64,000 bases of DNA from Paracoccus sp041927875 (GCF_041927875.1 NZ_JBHFHN010000007.1); one strand, 5' to 3'. Shown: positions 26,052 through 35,135, numbered from the stretch's first letter. The notes: generated by a model from the letters alone, not told the origin. Numbers and translations: made by a program.

Positions 26052-26086
26052 GCCCCCCGGCCGGTCCGGGGGGCGCTTGCCCCCCG
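26052..26086 (+). promoter_or_regulatory. overlapping GC hairpins upstream of ppiD
   Basis: GCCCCCCGG at 26052-26060 pairs perfectly with CCGGGGGGC at 26066-26074. The same G-run can instead pair with the CCCCCC that follows GCTT a few bases later. The two folds exclude each other. There is no T-run, so a simple terminator is doubtful; an attenuator-like switch or a terminator of the upstream gene are both possible. It lies about 60-80 bp before the ppiD-trpE start. Confidence 0.4.
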
Positions 26087-26132
26087 CGCCGCTTGCCCCT
26101 AGAACAGCCCCACCAATCATACGGGGACGATC

Positions 26133-27980
26133 ATGACAACGACGCTGCGCAGCAAGGGCAAAAGCTCGGTCTATTGGGTGCTGATGGGGTTCATGATCCT
26201 GGGTCTGGGCGGCTTTGGCGTCACCAATTTCTCGGGCATGTCCAGCCAGGACATCGGCGCGGTGGGCGATACCGGTATCGACGCCGATGATTATGCCCGC
26301 GCGCTGCGGTCGCAACTGGATGCGATGGCCCAGCAGGGCGGCCGCCGCCCGACCCTTGCCGAGGCGCAGCAGATCGGGCTGGACCGCAACGTGCAGTCGC
26401 AATTGTTCGCCAGTGCCGCCCTGGGCGAGGCCGCGCGCCGCATCGGCCTGTCGGTCGGTGATGATGAGGTGCTGCGCCAGATCCAGTCCGTGCGCGCCTT
26501 TCAAGGGCCGAACGGCGGCTTCAACCGTGCCGCCTATGCCGACCTTCTGCGCCGCGAGGGGATGACCGAAGCCGCCTTCGAGGCCGGGCTGCGGTCGGAT
26601 GCGGCGCGCGGAATGATGGCGCAGGGCATCACCGGGGCGACCGCCGTGCCGGTCGCGGTCGTGGACAGCTATGTCCGCTGGCTGACCGAAACCCGCGACA
26701 TTTCGGTGGCCGAACTGACCCCGGCGGATCTGCCCAGCCCTCTGCCCGCGCCCACCGATGATGAATTGCGCGCCTTTCATTCAACCCATGCCGAACAGTT
26801 CACCCGCCCCGAAACCCGCCGCATCACCTATATCAGCCTGACCCCCGAGGCGCTGAAGGTGAACCTTGATGAGGCCGCCCTGCGCGCGCTTTACGATCAG
26901 CGTCACGATCAATTCATGCGCCCCGAGCGGCGGATGGTCGAAGTGCTGGTCTATCCCGATGCCGCCGCCGCCCAGGCCGCGCGCGACCGGCTGGACAAGG
27001 GCGAGGTCAGCTTTGCCGATCTGGCCGCCGAACGCGGGCTGACGCTGTCCGACATCGACAAGGGCGAGGTGACCGAGGCGCAATTGGGTACCGCCGGTCC
27101 CACCGTCTTTGCCGCTGCCGATAATGGCGTGGTCGGCCCGGTCACCACCGATCTTGGCCCCGCCCTGGTCGCCGTCAATGCCATCCTCGAGGCGCAGGAA
27201 ACCAGCTTCGAGGAAGCCCGCGCCGATCTGGCCGCCGAGGCCGCCGCCGATCAGGCCCGCCGCACCATCACCGAGCGCAGCCCCGACATCGAGGACGCCC
27301 TTGCCAGCGGCGCCACACTGGAGGAGGTCGCCAAGGAACAGGGCATGACGCTGGGCACGATCGAGGTGACGGCCGCGACCATGGATGACATGGCCGCCTA
27401 TCCCAGCTTCCGCGAAACCGCGCTGAAGGTCGGCCAGACCGATTTCCCCGAATTGGGCCAGTTGAACGATGGCGGCGTGTTCGCGCTGCGGCTGGACGGG
27501 ATCGACCCGCCCGCGCTGATCGAGTTCGACACCGTTCACGATCAGGTCGCCGAAGCTTGGCTGAAGGCCGAGATGGACCGCGCCCTCGCCGCCCGCGCCG
27601 AGGATATCGCCGCCAAGGTCGAGGCCGGAACCAGCCTGGCCGATCAGGGCCTGGCCGCGCGCAGCCATACCGGGATCGCGCGCGATGATCTGGTCGACAG
27701 CCTGCCCCCCATCGTCACCGCCGAGGCCTTTGACCTGACCGCCCCCGCCATGGCCGGTGTGGCCGAAGGCGACCACCGCGTCTTTGTGGTGGCGCTTGAC
27801 GCGATCCATCAGGGTGGCCAGGGCGACGAGGCCAAGGCGCTGCATGGCACGGTCGAACGCAATGTCACGATGTCCATCGCTCAGGACATCGAGGTGCTGT
27901 TCACCCGCGCCATCCAGGACGAGGCGGGCATCACCATCGACCCCGGCGTCATCGCCGCCGTGAATGCGCGGGTGAACTGA
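26133..27980 (+). CDS. ppiD: membrane-anchored peptidyl-prolyl isomerase PpiD/SurA-like
   Basis: A 615-residue periplasmic chaperone with an N-terminal membrane anchor (about 13-32, VYWVLMGFMILGLGGFGVTNF), a SurA-like N-domain (with GLDRNVQSQLFASAALGEAARRIG in part), a parvulin-type domain (about 235-345, including DKGEVSFADLAAERG and GPVTTDLGPALVAVN) and a long helical tail. It assists folding of proteins leaving the Sec translocon. Its stop overlaps the trpE start as TGATG, a coupling of an envelope chaperone with tryptophan synthesis that is by position only. Confidence 0.9.
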   Translation: MTTTLRSKGKSSVYWVLMGFMILGLGGFGVTNFSGMSSQDIGAVGDTGIDADDYARALRSQLDAMAQQGGRRPTLAEAQQIGLDRNVQSQLFASAALGEAARRIGLSVGDDEVLRQIQSVRAFQGPNGGFNRAAYADLLRREGMTEAAFEAGLRSDAARGMMAQGITGATAVPVAVVDSYVRWLTETRDISVAELTPADLPSPLPAPTDDELRAFHSTHAEQFTRPETRRITYISLTPEALKVNLDEAALRALYDQRHDQFMRPERRMVEVLVYPDAAAAQAARDRLDKGEVSFADLAAERGLTLSDIDKGEVTEAQLGTAGPTVFAAADNGVVGPVTTDLGPALVAVNAILEAQETSFEEARADLAAEAAADQARRTITERSPDIEDALASGATLEEVAKEQGMTLGTIEVTAATMDDMAAYPSFRETALKVGQTDFPELGQLNDGGVFALRLDGIDPPALIEFDTVHDQVAEAWLKAEMDRALAARAEDIAAKVEAGTSLADQGLAARSHTGIARDDLVDSLPPIVTAEAFDLTAPAMAGVAEGDHRVFVVALDAIHQGGQGDEAKALHGTVERNVTMSIAQDIEVLFTRAIQDEAGITIDPGVIAAVNARVN

Positions 27981-29491
27981 TGGCGCGCTGCCTGCCTGAT
28001 TTCGACGCGTTCGAGGCTGGCTGGAACGCGGGTCGCAACCAGCTTGTCTGGGTGCGGCTGGCTGCCGATCTGGATACGCCGGTGTCGCTGATGGTGAAGC
28101 TCGCGGGCGATCAGCCCCATGCCTTCATGCTGGAAAGCGTGACCGGCGGCGAGGTGCGGGGCCGCTATTCGGTCGTCGGGCTGAAGCCTGATCTGATCTG
28201 GCAGTGCCATGCCACCACGGCCCGGATCAACCGCCAGGCGCGGTTCGATGACGCCGCCTTTGTCGATGACACCGCCGACCCGCTGACCAGCCTGCGCGCG
28301 CTGATCGCGGAAAGCCGGATCGACATGCCCGACGACCTGCCGCCGATCGCGGCGGGGCTGTTCGGCTATCTGGGCTATGACATGATCCGGCTGGTCGAAC
28401 ATCTGCCCGATGTGAACCCCGACCCGCTGGGCGTGCCCGATGCGATGCTGCTGCGCCCCTCGGTCATCGCGGTGCTGGATGGCGTCAAGGGCGAGGTCAC
28501 GATCTGCGCCCCGGCCTTTGTTGGCTCGGGTCTGAATGCGCGCGCGGCCTATGCCCAGGCGGCCGAGCGGGTGATGGATGCCTTGCGCGATCTGGATCGG
28601 TCCTTGCCCGGATCGGGGCGCGATCTGGGCGATGCGGCGCAGGTGGGCCAGCCGGTGTCGAACTTTGCCAAGGCCGATTATCTGGCCGCGGTCGAGCGCG
28701 CAAAGGATTACATCCGCGCGGGCGACATCTTTCAGGTCGTGCCCAGCCAACGCTGGCGGCTGGATTTCCCGCTGCCGCCCTTTGCGCTCTATCGCAGCCT
28801 GCGGCGCACCAACCCCTCGCCCTTCATGTTCTATCTGGACATGGGCGGCTTCCACATCGTCGGTGCCAGCCCGGAAATCCTTGTGCGGCTGCGCGACGGC
28901 GAGGTGACGATCCGTCCCATCGCCGGCACCCGCCCGCGCGGTGCGACCCCGGATGAGGATCGCGCGCTGGAGGCCGATCTGCTGGCCGACCAGAAGGAGC
29001 TGGCCGAACATCTGATGCTGCTGGATCTGGGCCGCAACGATGTGGGACGGGTGGCCAAAATCGGCACCGTGCGCCCGACCGAACAGTTCATCATCGAGCG
29101 TTACAGCCACGTCATGCACATCGTGTCGAACGTCGTGGGCGAGATCGCGGACGATCAGGACGCGCTGTCGGCGCTGCTGGCGGGGCTGCCTGCGGGCACC
29201 GTCTCGGGCGCGCCCAAGGTGCGGGCGATGCAGATCATCGACGAGCTGGAGCCGGAAAAGCGCGGCATCTATGGCGGTGGCGTCGGCTATTTCGCGGCGA
29301 ATGGCGAAATGGACATGTGCATCGCGCTGCGCACCGGCGTCATCAAGAATGGCGCGCTGTATATCCAGGCCGGCGGCGGCGTTGTCTATGACAGCGACCC
29401 CGAGGCCGAATATCAGGAAACCGTCAACAAATCACGCGCCTTGCACCGCGCCGCCGATCAGGCGGGGATGTTCGCCAAGGGCCGGAACTAG
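27980..29491 (+). CDS. trpE: anthranilate synthase component I TrpE
   Basis: A 503-residue chorismate-using enzyme that makes anthranilate with TrpG. The feedback-site serine is in FMLESVTGG near residue 50. The catalytic domain has GDIFQVVPSQRW, ILVRLRDGEVTIRPIAGTRPRG in pieces, DLGRNDVGRV, SYHVMHIVS-like RYSHVMHIVSNV and GTVSGAPKVRAM. No leader peptide with Trp codons was seen upstream. trpG-trpD follow after an opposite-strand gene, so trpE and trpGDC are probably separate transcripts. Confidence 0.97.
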   Translation: MARCLPDFDAFEAGWNAGRNQLVWVRLAADLDTPVSLMVKLAGDQPHAFMLESVTGGEVRGRYSVVGLKPDLIWQCHATTARINRQARFDDAAFVDDTADPLTSLRALIAESRIDMPDDLPPIAAGLFGYLGYDMIRLVEHLPDVNPDPLGVPDAMLLRPSVIAVLDGVKGEVTICAPAFVGSGLNARAAYAQAAERVMDALRDLDRSLPGSGRDLGDAAQVGQPVSNFAKADYLAAVERAKDYIRAGDIFQVVPSQRWRLDFPLPPFALYRSLRRTNPSPFMFYLDMGGFHIVGASPEILVRLRDGEVTIRPIAGTRPRGATPDEDRALEADLLADQKELAEHLMLLDLGRNDVGRVAKIGTVRPTEQFIIERYSHVMHIVSNVVGEIADDQDALSALLAGLPAGTVSGAPKVRAMQIIDELEPEKRGIYGGGVGYFAANGEMDMCIALRTGVIKNGALYIQAGGGVVYDSDPEAEYQETVNKSRALHRAADQAGMFAKGRN

Positions 29492-29503
29492 CGGCCCCGC
29501 CGC

Positions 29504-30253
29504 CTAGCCGCCATCCTGCGGGGCCAGGATCGCGGGCGGCGGGCTGGTGGGCAGCGTCACGGGGTTGGGCAGCATCTGGCCCGGTTCAGGCTGCGGCGCG
29601 GCCAACGCGGGGGCCTGCACCTCACCCGGCGGGGGGACCGGCACCGGGGCTTCGGGTTGCGGCGCGGCGGGGGCATCGGCACCGGCTGCGGGCGCCGCCA
29701 GACCCGCGCCGACACCCACCGGCTGATCGGGGCGCGCACCGGGCTGGGCAACCTGGCCCGAGGGCGCGGCCTCGGGGCCGGGGGCGGCCATCGCCGGGGC
29801 CTCGGCAGGTGCAACGCCACGGTCGGGCGCATCCAGCGCGGCAGGCAATTGCGGTGCGCCCTCACGCCGGGCGCGGTCAAATTGCGCGGCGGCGGGCACG
29901 GTGGCCAGCGCCTGATCGGGGCGCGCGTCCGGGTCTGCGGATGGGGCTGCGGCAGGCGCGGCAGCGGGTTTGGCCGGGTCGATCACCGCCGGACGGCCCA
30001 CCTGCAAGCCCGCCTCGGGGCGCTTGGCCACTGGGCGCGCGGTATCGGGCAGCACCAGCCCCGATCCGGCGCGCGGCTTGGGTGCCAACCGCGGGGCCGC
30101 AGGATGATCGCCGATCATCGGCAAGGCCAGCGACAGCGCCGCCAGACCTGCCAGCCCGATCCCGGTTCCGGCCAGAAACCCCTTCAGAAACCCGGCCATC
30201 CTGCCCCTTTCGCGCGCCTTTCGCCGCCGATCCTTGCGCCTGGCGCTGGTCAT
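29504..30253 (-). CDS. Pro/Ala-rich membrane-anchored protein, unknown
   Basis: A 249-residue protein: a very basic N-tail (TSARRKDRRRKARERGR), one membrane helix (about 23-40, GTGIGLAGLAALSLALPM) and then some 200 residues of proline/alanine-rich, probably disordered sequence. The N-terminus recalls divergent polysaccharide deacetylase (YibQ-type) proteins, which I recall near trp genes in related genera, but the deacetylase domain is absent. It may be a remnant of such a gene or a distinct envelope protein. Start ambiguous: ATG 30253 has AGGG at eight bases; ATG 30199 (MAGFLKG) also has a good site. It ends 13 bp from the trpE stop, convergent. Confidence 0.6.
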   Translation of the reverse strand: MTSARRKDRRRKARERGRMAGFLKGFLAGTGIGLAGLAALSLALPMIGDHPAAPRLAPKPRAGSGLVLPDTARPVAKRPEAGLQVGRPAVIDPAKPAAAPAAAPSADPDARPDQALATVPAAAQFDRARREGAPQLPAALDAPDRGVAPAEAPAMAAPGPEAAPSGQVAQPGARPDQPVGVGAGLAAPAAGADAPAAPQPEAPVPVPPPGEVQAPALAAPQPEPGQMLPNPVTLPTSPPPAILAPQDGG

Positions 30254-30335
30254 GGCTTGACCCTGCCCCATGGCTCGGCCCATCTATAGCCGGGTTCGCC
30301 CCAAGAAGAACCCGAAAAATCCCAAAGGACGCGGC

Positions 30336-30932
30336 ATGATCCTGTTGATCGACAATTACGACAGCTTCACCTTCAACCTGGTGCATTACCTGGGCGAGTT
30401 GGGCGCCGATGTCCGGGTCTGGCGCAATGACGCGCTGTCGGTCGATCAGGCGATGGGGATGGGCGCGCAGGCCATCGTGCTGTCGCCGGGGCCATGCGAT
30501 CCCGATCAGGCGGGCATCTGCCTGCCGCTGACGCGCGCCGCTGCCGAAGCCCGGTTGCCGCTGCTGGGCGTCTGTCTGGGTCATCAGACCATCGGTCAGG
30601 CCTTTGGCGGGCGCGTGGTGCGCGCGGGCCAGATCGTGCATGGCAAGCTGGGGGCGATGCATCACGCGGGCGCGGGTGTCTTTGCCGGCCTGCCGTCGCC
30701 CTTGATGGCCACGCGCTATCACTCGCTGATCGTCGAGCGCGCCACCCTGCCCGACTGCCTGGAGGTGACCGCCTGGCTGGAGGACGGCACCATCATGGGC
30801 CTGCGTCACCGCGACCTGCCGATCGAGGGCGTTCAATTTCACCCCGAATCCATCGCCAGCCAGCACGGCCACGCCATGCTGGGCAATTTCCTGAAATCCG
30901 CGGGGCTGAACGTGACGGAGCGCGCAGCATGA
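30336..30932 (+). CDS. trpG: anthranilate synthase component II TrpG
   Basis: A 198-residue class I glutamine amidotransferase that feeds ammonia to TrpE. It starts MILLIDNYDSFTFNLVHYLG and has the nucleophile C80 in GVCLGHQTIGQAFGG and the His/Glu pair in VQFHPESIAS. It might also serve p-aminobenzoate synthesis (PabA). The ATG at 30336 follows AAAGGACGCGGC. The stop overlaps the trpD start as ATGA. Confidence 0.96.
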   Translation: MILLIDNYDSFTFNLVHYLGELGADVRVWRNDALSVDQAMGMGAQAIVLSPGPCDPDQAGICLPLTRAAAEARLPLLGVCLGHQTIGQAFGGRVVRAGQIVHGKLGAMHHAGAGVFAGLPSPLMATRYHSLIVERATLPDCLEVTAWLEDGTIMGLRHRDLPIEGVQFHPESIASQHGHAMLGNFLKSAGLNVTERAA

Positions 30933-31939
30933 GCGCGCTTCGCCCGCTGATCGGCCTGGCCGCCACCCGCCCGCTGACCCGCGATGAGGCCGACACGGCC
31001 TTTGCCGCCCTGTTCGAGGGCGAGGCCACGCCTTCCCAGATCGGCGGCCTGTTGATGGCGCTGCGCGCGCGGGGCGAGACGGTGGACGAAATCGCCGCCG
31101 CCGCAAGCGCCATGCGCGCGCGCTGTCACCCCGTCGTTGCGCCGCAGGGCGCCATCGACATCGTCGGCACCGGCGGCGACGGCAAGGGCACGCTGAACAT
31201 CTCGACCGCGACGGCCTTTGTGGTGGCGGGCGCGGGCGTGCCGGTGGCCAAGCATGGCAACCGCAACCTGTCGTCGAAATCCGGCGCCGCCGATGTGCTG
31301 GGCGCGCTTGGGATCGAGGTGATGCGCAGCCCTGATCAGGTGCAGGGCGCCCTGGATCAGGAGGGCATCGCCTTCATGATGGCGCCGATGCACCACCCCG
31401 CGATGCGGCATGTGATGGGTCCGCGCACCGAACTGGGCACACGCACCATCTTTAACCTGTTGGGACCATTGACCAATCCGGCGGGGGTCAAGCGCCAGTT
31501 GACCGGCGCGTTCTCGGCCGACTGGATCGGCCCGATGGCCGAGGTGCTGCGCGATCTGGGATCGGATGTGGCCTGGCTGGTGCATGGCGGCGACGGCACG
31601 GATGAGCTGTCGATCTGCGCGCCCTCACAGGTGGCGGCGCTGAAGAACGGCGCGATTACCCGGTTCGACATCCACCCCGAGGATGCGGGCCTGCCCTGCC
31701 ATCCGTTCGAGGCGATCGCGGGCGGCGATCCGGCCGACAACGCCGCCGCGCTGCGCGCGCTGCTGGAGGGCGCGGCGGGCGGCTATCGCGATGCAGTGTT
31801 GCTGAATGCCGCCGCCGCGCTTGTCGTGGCCGATGCCGCCGCCGATCTGAAAGCCGGGGTCGAGATGGCGCGGGCCGCCATCGATTCCGGCGCGGCCAAG
31901 GCCAAGGTGGCGGCTTTGGCACGTCTGTCGCAGGCCTAG
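30929..31939 (+). CDS. trpD: anthranilate phosphoribosyltransferase TrpD
   Basis: A 336-residue enzyme joining anthranilate to PRPP. It has the N-terminal helical domain and the glycine-rich PRPP site DIVGTGGDGKGTLNISTA, followed by KHGNRNLSSKSGAADVLGALG and FNLLGPLTNPA. The start overlaps trpG by four bases (ATGA). The next gene, ung, begins 43 bp after the stop, with a dispersed element in the gap. Confidence 0.97.
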   Translation: MSALRPLIGLAATRPLTRDEADTAFAALFEGEATPSQIGGLLMALRARGETVDEIAAAASAMRARCHPVVAPQGAIDIVGTGGDGKGTLNISTATAFVVAGAGVPVAKHGNRNLSSKSGAADVLGALGIEVMRSPDQVQGALDQEGIAFMMAPMHHPAMRHVMGPRTELGTRTIFNLLGPLTNPAGVKRQLTGAFSADWIGPMAEVLRDLGSDVAWLVHGGDGTDELSICAPSQVAALKNGAITRFDIHPEDAGLPCHPFEAIAGGDPADNAAALRALLEGAAGGYRDAVLLNAAAALVVADAAADLKAGVEMARAAIDSGAAKAKVAALARLSQA

Positions 31940-31960
31940 GCCCGGTGGCGGGCTGGGCGT

Positions 31961-31982
31961 GAGTATTTTTGCAAAGCGGAAG
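31961..31982 (+). repeat. copy of the dispersed intergenic element
   Basis: GAGTATTTTTGCAAAGCGGA then AG, ending exactly at the base before the ung ATG. Its GGAAG end is positioned too close to be a good ribosome site. The GAGTATTT head matches the copies at 3671 and 55863; the tail is the most divergent of the six. Confidence 0.55.
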
Positions 31983-32615
31983 ATGGATTGGCCCGCGCCC
32001 CCGCCCGGCTGGGCCGATCACGCCGCGTTTCGCCTGATCTGGCCGCGCCTGGCCGAGGCTTTGGCCGGCCAGCCGGTGCTGCCCGCGCCCGACCGGATCT
32101 TTGCCGCGCTGTCGCTACCGCCCGACCGGGTGCGTGTGGTGGTGCTGGGTCAAGACCCCTATCCGACGCCGGGCGATGCGGTGGGGCGGGCCTTCGCGGT
32201 CGCGCCCAACACATCGCTGCCGCGCAGTTTGTCAAATATTTTCAAGGAATTGGCCGACGACGGCTTTGCCCCGCCGCCGCGCGACCTGGCGGGTTGGACG
32301 GCGCAGGGCGTGCTGCTGCTGAACACTGCGCTGACCGTGCCGCCGGGCCAGGCCGGGGGCCATGCGCGGCTGTGGCAGGGCTTTGCGCGCGCGCTGCTGG
32401 CCGATCTGCCGCCGCGCCCCCGCGCCTGGTTGCTGTGGGGCGCGCATGCGCAAAAGGCGGCGCAGGGCCTGCCCGCGCCCGGCGATCTGGTGATTGCGAC
32501 GGCCCATCCCTCCCCCTTGTCGGCGCGGCGGGGGTTCTTTGGCTCGCGCCCGTTTTCGCGCATCAACGACTGGTTTGTCGCAGCCGGCCAGCCGCCGATC
32601 GACTGGTCAGCCTGA
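31983..32615 (+). CDS. ung: family-1 uracil-DNA glycosylase
   Basis: A 210-residue base-excision enzyme that removes uracil from DNA. The water-activating loop is VVVLGQDPYP (Asp58), followed by SLSNIFKEL and VLLLNTALTV, and the catalytic histidine loop is ATAHPSPLSARRGFFGSRPFS in part. A GTG 24 bp upstream is in frame but would read through the dispersed element; the ATG is more likely. Being between trpD and trpC it is an insertion into the trp cluster, as in other members of the family by my recollection. Confidence 0.95.
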   Translation: MDWPAPPPGWADHAAFRLIWPRLAEALAGQPVLPAPDRIFAALSLPPDRVRVVVLGQDPYPTPGDAVGRAFAVAPNTSLPRSLSNIFKELADDGFAPPPRDLAGWTAQGVLLLNTALTVPPGQAGGHARLWQGFARALLADLPPRPRAWLLWGAHAQKAAQGLPAPGDLVIATAHPSPLSARRGFFGSRPFSRINDWFVAAGQPPIDWSA

Positions 32616-32638
32616 TCGCCGCACGCTAAGAAAGACCC

Positions 32639-33424
32639 ATGGATATTCTGGATCGCATCAAGGCCTATAAACTGGACGAGATCGCCGCCGCCAAGGCCGC
32701 CCGTCCGTTGTCGCAGATCGAGGCCGAGGCGCGCGCCGCCGATGCCCCGCGTGGCTTCGCCGCCGCCCTGAGCGCGCGCGCCGCAAGCGGCCCCGCGCTG
32801 ATCGCCGAGATCAAGAAGGCCAGCCCATCCAAGGGGTTGATCCGCGCAGACTTCGACCCTCCGGCGCTTGCGCGGGCCTATCAGGCGGGCGGCGCGGCCT
32901 GTCTGTCGGTGCTGACCGACGCCCCCAGCTTTCAGGGCGCGCCCGACTACCTGCGCGCCGCCCGCGCCGCCTGCACCCTGCCGGTGCTGCGCAAGGATTT
33001 CCTTTATGACCCCTATCAGGTGGCCGAGGCCCGCGCCTGGGGGGCGGATTGCATCCTGATCATCATGGCTTCGGTCGATGACACCCTTGCCGCCGAGTTG
33101 GAGGACGCCGCCCGCCACTGGGGCATGGATGCGCTGATCGAGGTGCATGACCGGCCCGAGCTGGACCGCGCCTTGCGGCTGAAATCCGGGCTGATCGGCG
33201 TGAACAACCGCAATCTGAAGACCTTTGAATTGTCACTGGATGTGACGCGCGATCTGGCACCGCATGTGCCCAAGGGCCGCGATCTGGTCTGTGAAAGCGG
33301 GCTGTTCACGCCCGCCGATCTGGCCGCGATGATGCAGGTCGGCGCGCGGCGCTTCCTGATCGGGGAAAGCCTGATGCGGCAGGACGATGTGACCGCCGCC
33401 ACCCGCGCCATTCAGGAGGTTTGA
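32639..33424 (+). CDS. trpC: indole-3-glycerol phosphate synthase TrpC
   Basis: A 261-residue TIM-barrel enzyme that closes the indole ring. Motifs in order are IAEIKKASPSKG, DFDPPALARAYQAGGAACLSVLTD in part, LRKDFLYDPYQVAEARAWGAD in part, IGVNNRNLKTFE and the phosphate site RFLIGESLMRQDD. It is a single-function form, not fused to TrpF. The stop touches the moaC start (TGA then ATG). Confidence 0.97.
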   Translation: MDILDRIKAYKLDEIAAAKAARPLSQIEAEARAADAPRGFAAALSARAASGPALIAEIKKASPSKGLIRADFDPPALARAYQAGGAACLSVLTDAPSFQGAPDYLRAARAACTLPVLRKDFLYDPYQVAEARAWGADCILIIMASVDDTLAAELEDAARHWGMDALIEVHDRPELDRALRLKSGLIGVNNRNLKTFELSLDVTRDLAPHVPKGRDLVCESGLFTPADLAAMMQVGARRFLIGESLMRQDDVTAATRAIQEV

Positions 33425-33907
33425 ATGACCGGCAGACTGACGCATTTCGACGCCGAGGGGCAGGCCCATATGGTCGATGTCGGCGACAAGCCGGTGACCG
33501 ACCGCATCGCCGTGGCCGAAGGTCAGGTGGTGATGGCGCCCGAGACGCTGGCGCATGTGCTTGAAGGCACGGCGAAAAAGGGCGACGTGCTGGGCGTGGC
33601 GCGCCTGGCCGGGATCATGGGGGCAAAGCGCACCGCCGATCTGATCCCGCTTTGCCATCCGATCCCGATCACCAAGGTCGCGCTGGATCTGACCGCCGAC
33701 ACGGCCCTGCCCGGCGTGCGCATCAGCGCGACGGTCAAGACCAGCGGCCAGACCGGGATCGAGATGGAGGCACTGACCGCCGTCGCGACCGCCGCGCTGA
33801 CCGTCTATGACATGCTGAAGGCCGTCGACCGCGCCATGCGCATCGAGGGCATCCGCCTGACCCTGAAAGACGGTGGAAAATCAGGACGATACGAGGCAGT
33901 GACATGA
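33425..33907 (+). CDS. moaC: cyclic pyranopterin monophosphate synthase MoaC
   Basis: A 160-residue enzyme of molybdenum cofactor synthesis acting with MoaA. It shows MVDVGDKPVTDRIAVAEG, KKGDVLGVARLAGIMGAKRT, LIPLCHPIPITKV and the C-terminal GIEMEALTAVATAALTVYDMLKA in pieces. Its stop overlaps the moeA start as ATGA. Confidence 0.97.
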   Translation: MTGRLTHFDAEGQAHMVDVGDKPVTDRIAVAEGQVVMAPETLAHVLEGTAKKGDVLGVARLAGIMGAKRTADLIPLCHPIPITKVALDLTADTALPGVRISATVKTSGQTGIEMEALTAVATAALTVYDMLKAVDRAMRIEGIRLTLKDGGKSGRYEAVT

Positions 33908-35082
33908 TTTCCGTCGATGAGGCCCTGCACAAGGTTCTGGCCCTGGCGACAGCGCCGCAGGTGGAGACGGTCGATCTGGATCAGGCCGATGGCCGCGTGA
34001 TGCTGGCCCCTGCCCGCGCCGCGCTGGATCAGCCGCCCTTTGATGCCGCGGTGATGGACGGCTACGCCCTGCGCGCCGATGATCTGGTTGAAAACGCTCA
34101 GCTTTCCGTGGTCGGTGAGGCTGCGGCAGGGCATGGTCTGGACCAGCCGCTGCACCCCGGCCAGGCGATCCGAATCTTCACCGGCGCGCCGCTGCCCCCC
34201 GGTGCTGGCGCCGTGGTGATGCAAGAGGATGTGACGCGCGAGGGCGACCGGATCCGTCTGAACGGCCTGCCGCGCGGCACCCATATCCGCCCGCGCGGCA
34301 CGGATTTCCTTAAGGATCAAGAGCTTGCGCCCCCCCGCCTGCTGGACGCGCGCAGCCTGGCGCTGCTGGCGGCGATGAACGTGCCGCAGGTTCAGGTCGC
34401 CCGACGCCCGCGCGTCGCCATTCTGGCCACCGGCGATGAGCTGGTGCCGCCCGGCACCGCGCCCGGCCCCGGCCAGATCATTTGCTCGAACACCTATGCC
34501 TTGGCCGCCATGGCGCGCGCCGCCGGGGCCGAGGCGCAGATTCTGCCGATCGCCCGCGACACTGAAACCAGCCTGCGCGACGCCTTTGCATCGGCGGCTG
34601 ACGCCGATCTGATCGTGACCATCGGCGGCGCCTCGGTCGGGGATTACGATCTGGTGGGTCAGGTCGCGGCGAAACTGGGGCTTGAACGGTCGTTCTACAA
34701 GATCGCCATGCGCCCCGGAAAGCCGCTGATGGCCGGTCGCCTGGGCCGCTCGGCAATGCTGGGGCTGCCGGGAAATCCTGTATCCTCAATCGTTTGCGGC
34801 CTGTTGTTCATGCAGCCCCTGATCCGCATGATGCAGGGCCTGCCGCACCATGACCGCAGCATTGCCGCGCGGCTGGGCACCGACATCGGCCCCGCCGGGA
34901 ACCGCACGCATTTCATGCGCGCCACGCTGACGCCCGGCGAAGATCTGCCCCGCGTCGCGCCTTTTGGCGATCAGGATTCCGGCCTGTTGTCGCTGATGTC
35001 GCGCGCCGATGGGCTGCTGATCCGCCCCGCCGATGATGGCCCCCGGCAAGCCGGTGAAATCGTTCGTGTTTTACCGTTCTAG
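33904..35082 (+). CDS. moeA: molybdopterin molybdenumtransferase MoeA
   Basis: A 392-residue enzyme that inserts molybdate into adenylylated molybdopterin. Blocks seen are PPFDAAVMDGYALRADD, IFTGAPLPPGAGAVVMQED, ILATGDELVPPGT, TIGGASVGDYD and the C-terminal domain after GLPGNPVSS. The gene ends one base before the TTGACA of the lexA promoter. moaC-moeA-lexA order after trpC is characteristic of this bacterial family. Confidence 0.97.
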   Translation: MISVDEALHKVLALATAPQVETVDLDQADGRVMLAPARAALDQPPFDAAVMDGYALRADDLVENAQLSVVGEAAAGHGLDQPLHPGQAIRIFTGAPLPPGAGAVVMQEDVTREGDRIRLNGLPRGTHIRPRGTDFLKDQELAPPRLLDARSLALLAAMNVPQVQVARRPRVAILATGDELVPPGTAPGPGQIICSNTYALAAMARAAGAEAQILPIARDTETSLRDAFASAADADLIVTIGGASVGDYDLVGQVAAKLGLERSFYKIAMRPGKPLMAGRLGRSAMLGLPGNPVSSIVCGLLFMQPLIRMMQGLPHHDRSIAARLGTDIGPAGNRTHFMRATLTPGEDLPRVAPFGDQDSGLLSLMSRADGLLIRPADDGPRQAGEIVRVLPF

Positions 35083-35135
35083 TTGACACGAAACGGGAAC
35101 ACAGATAGAACAGGCAAAGAACGACCGTCAGGAAC
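35083..35135 (+). promoter_or_regulatory. lexA promoter with overlapping LexA operators
   Basis: TTGACA at 35083-35088, 17 bases, then TAGAAC at 35106-35111 make a good sigma-70 type promoter. GAAC occurs at 35097, 35108 and 35119, each 11 bp apart, giving two overlapping GAAC-N7-GAAC sites, the alphaproteobacterial SOS box. A fourth GAAC is at 35132 (spacing 13). The -10 box includes the middle GAAC, so bound LexA should block its own promoter. Confidence 0.85.

Noticed and set aside
30300..30330. CCAAGAAGAACCC before trpG as a seventh copy of the dispersed element
   Set aside because: It lacks the TATTT head and the correct spacing; it is more likely part of the leader of trpG.
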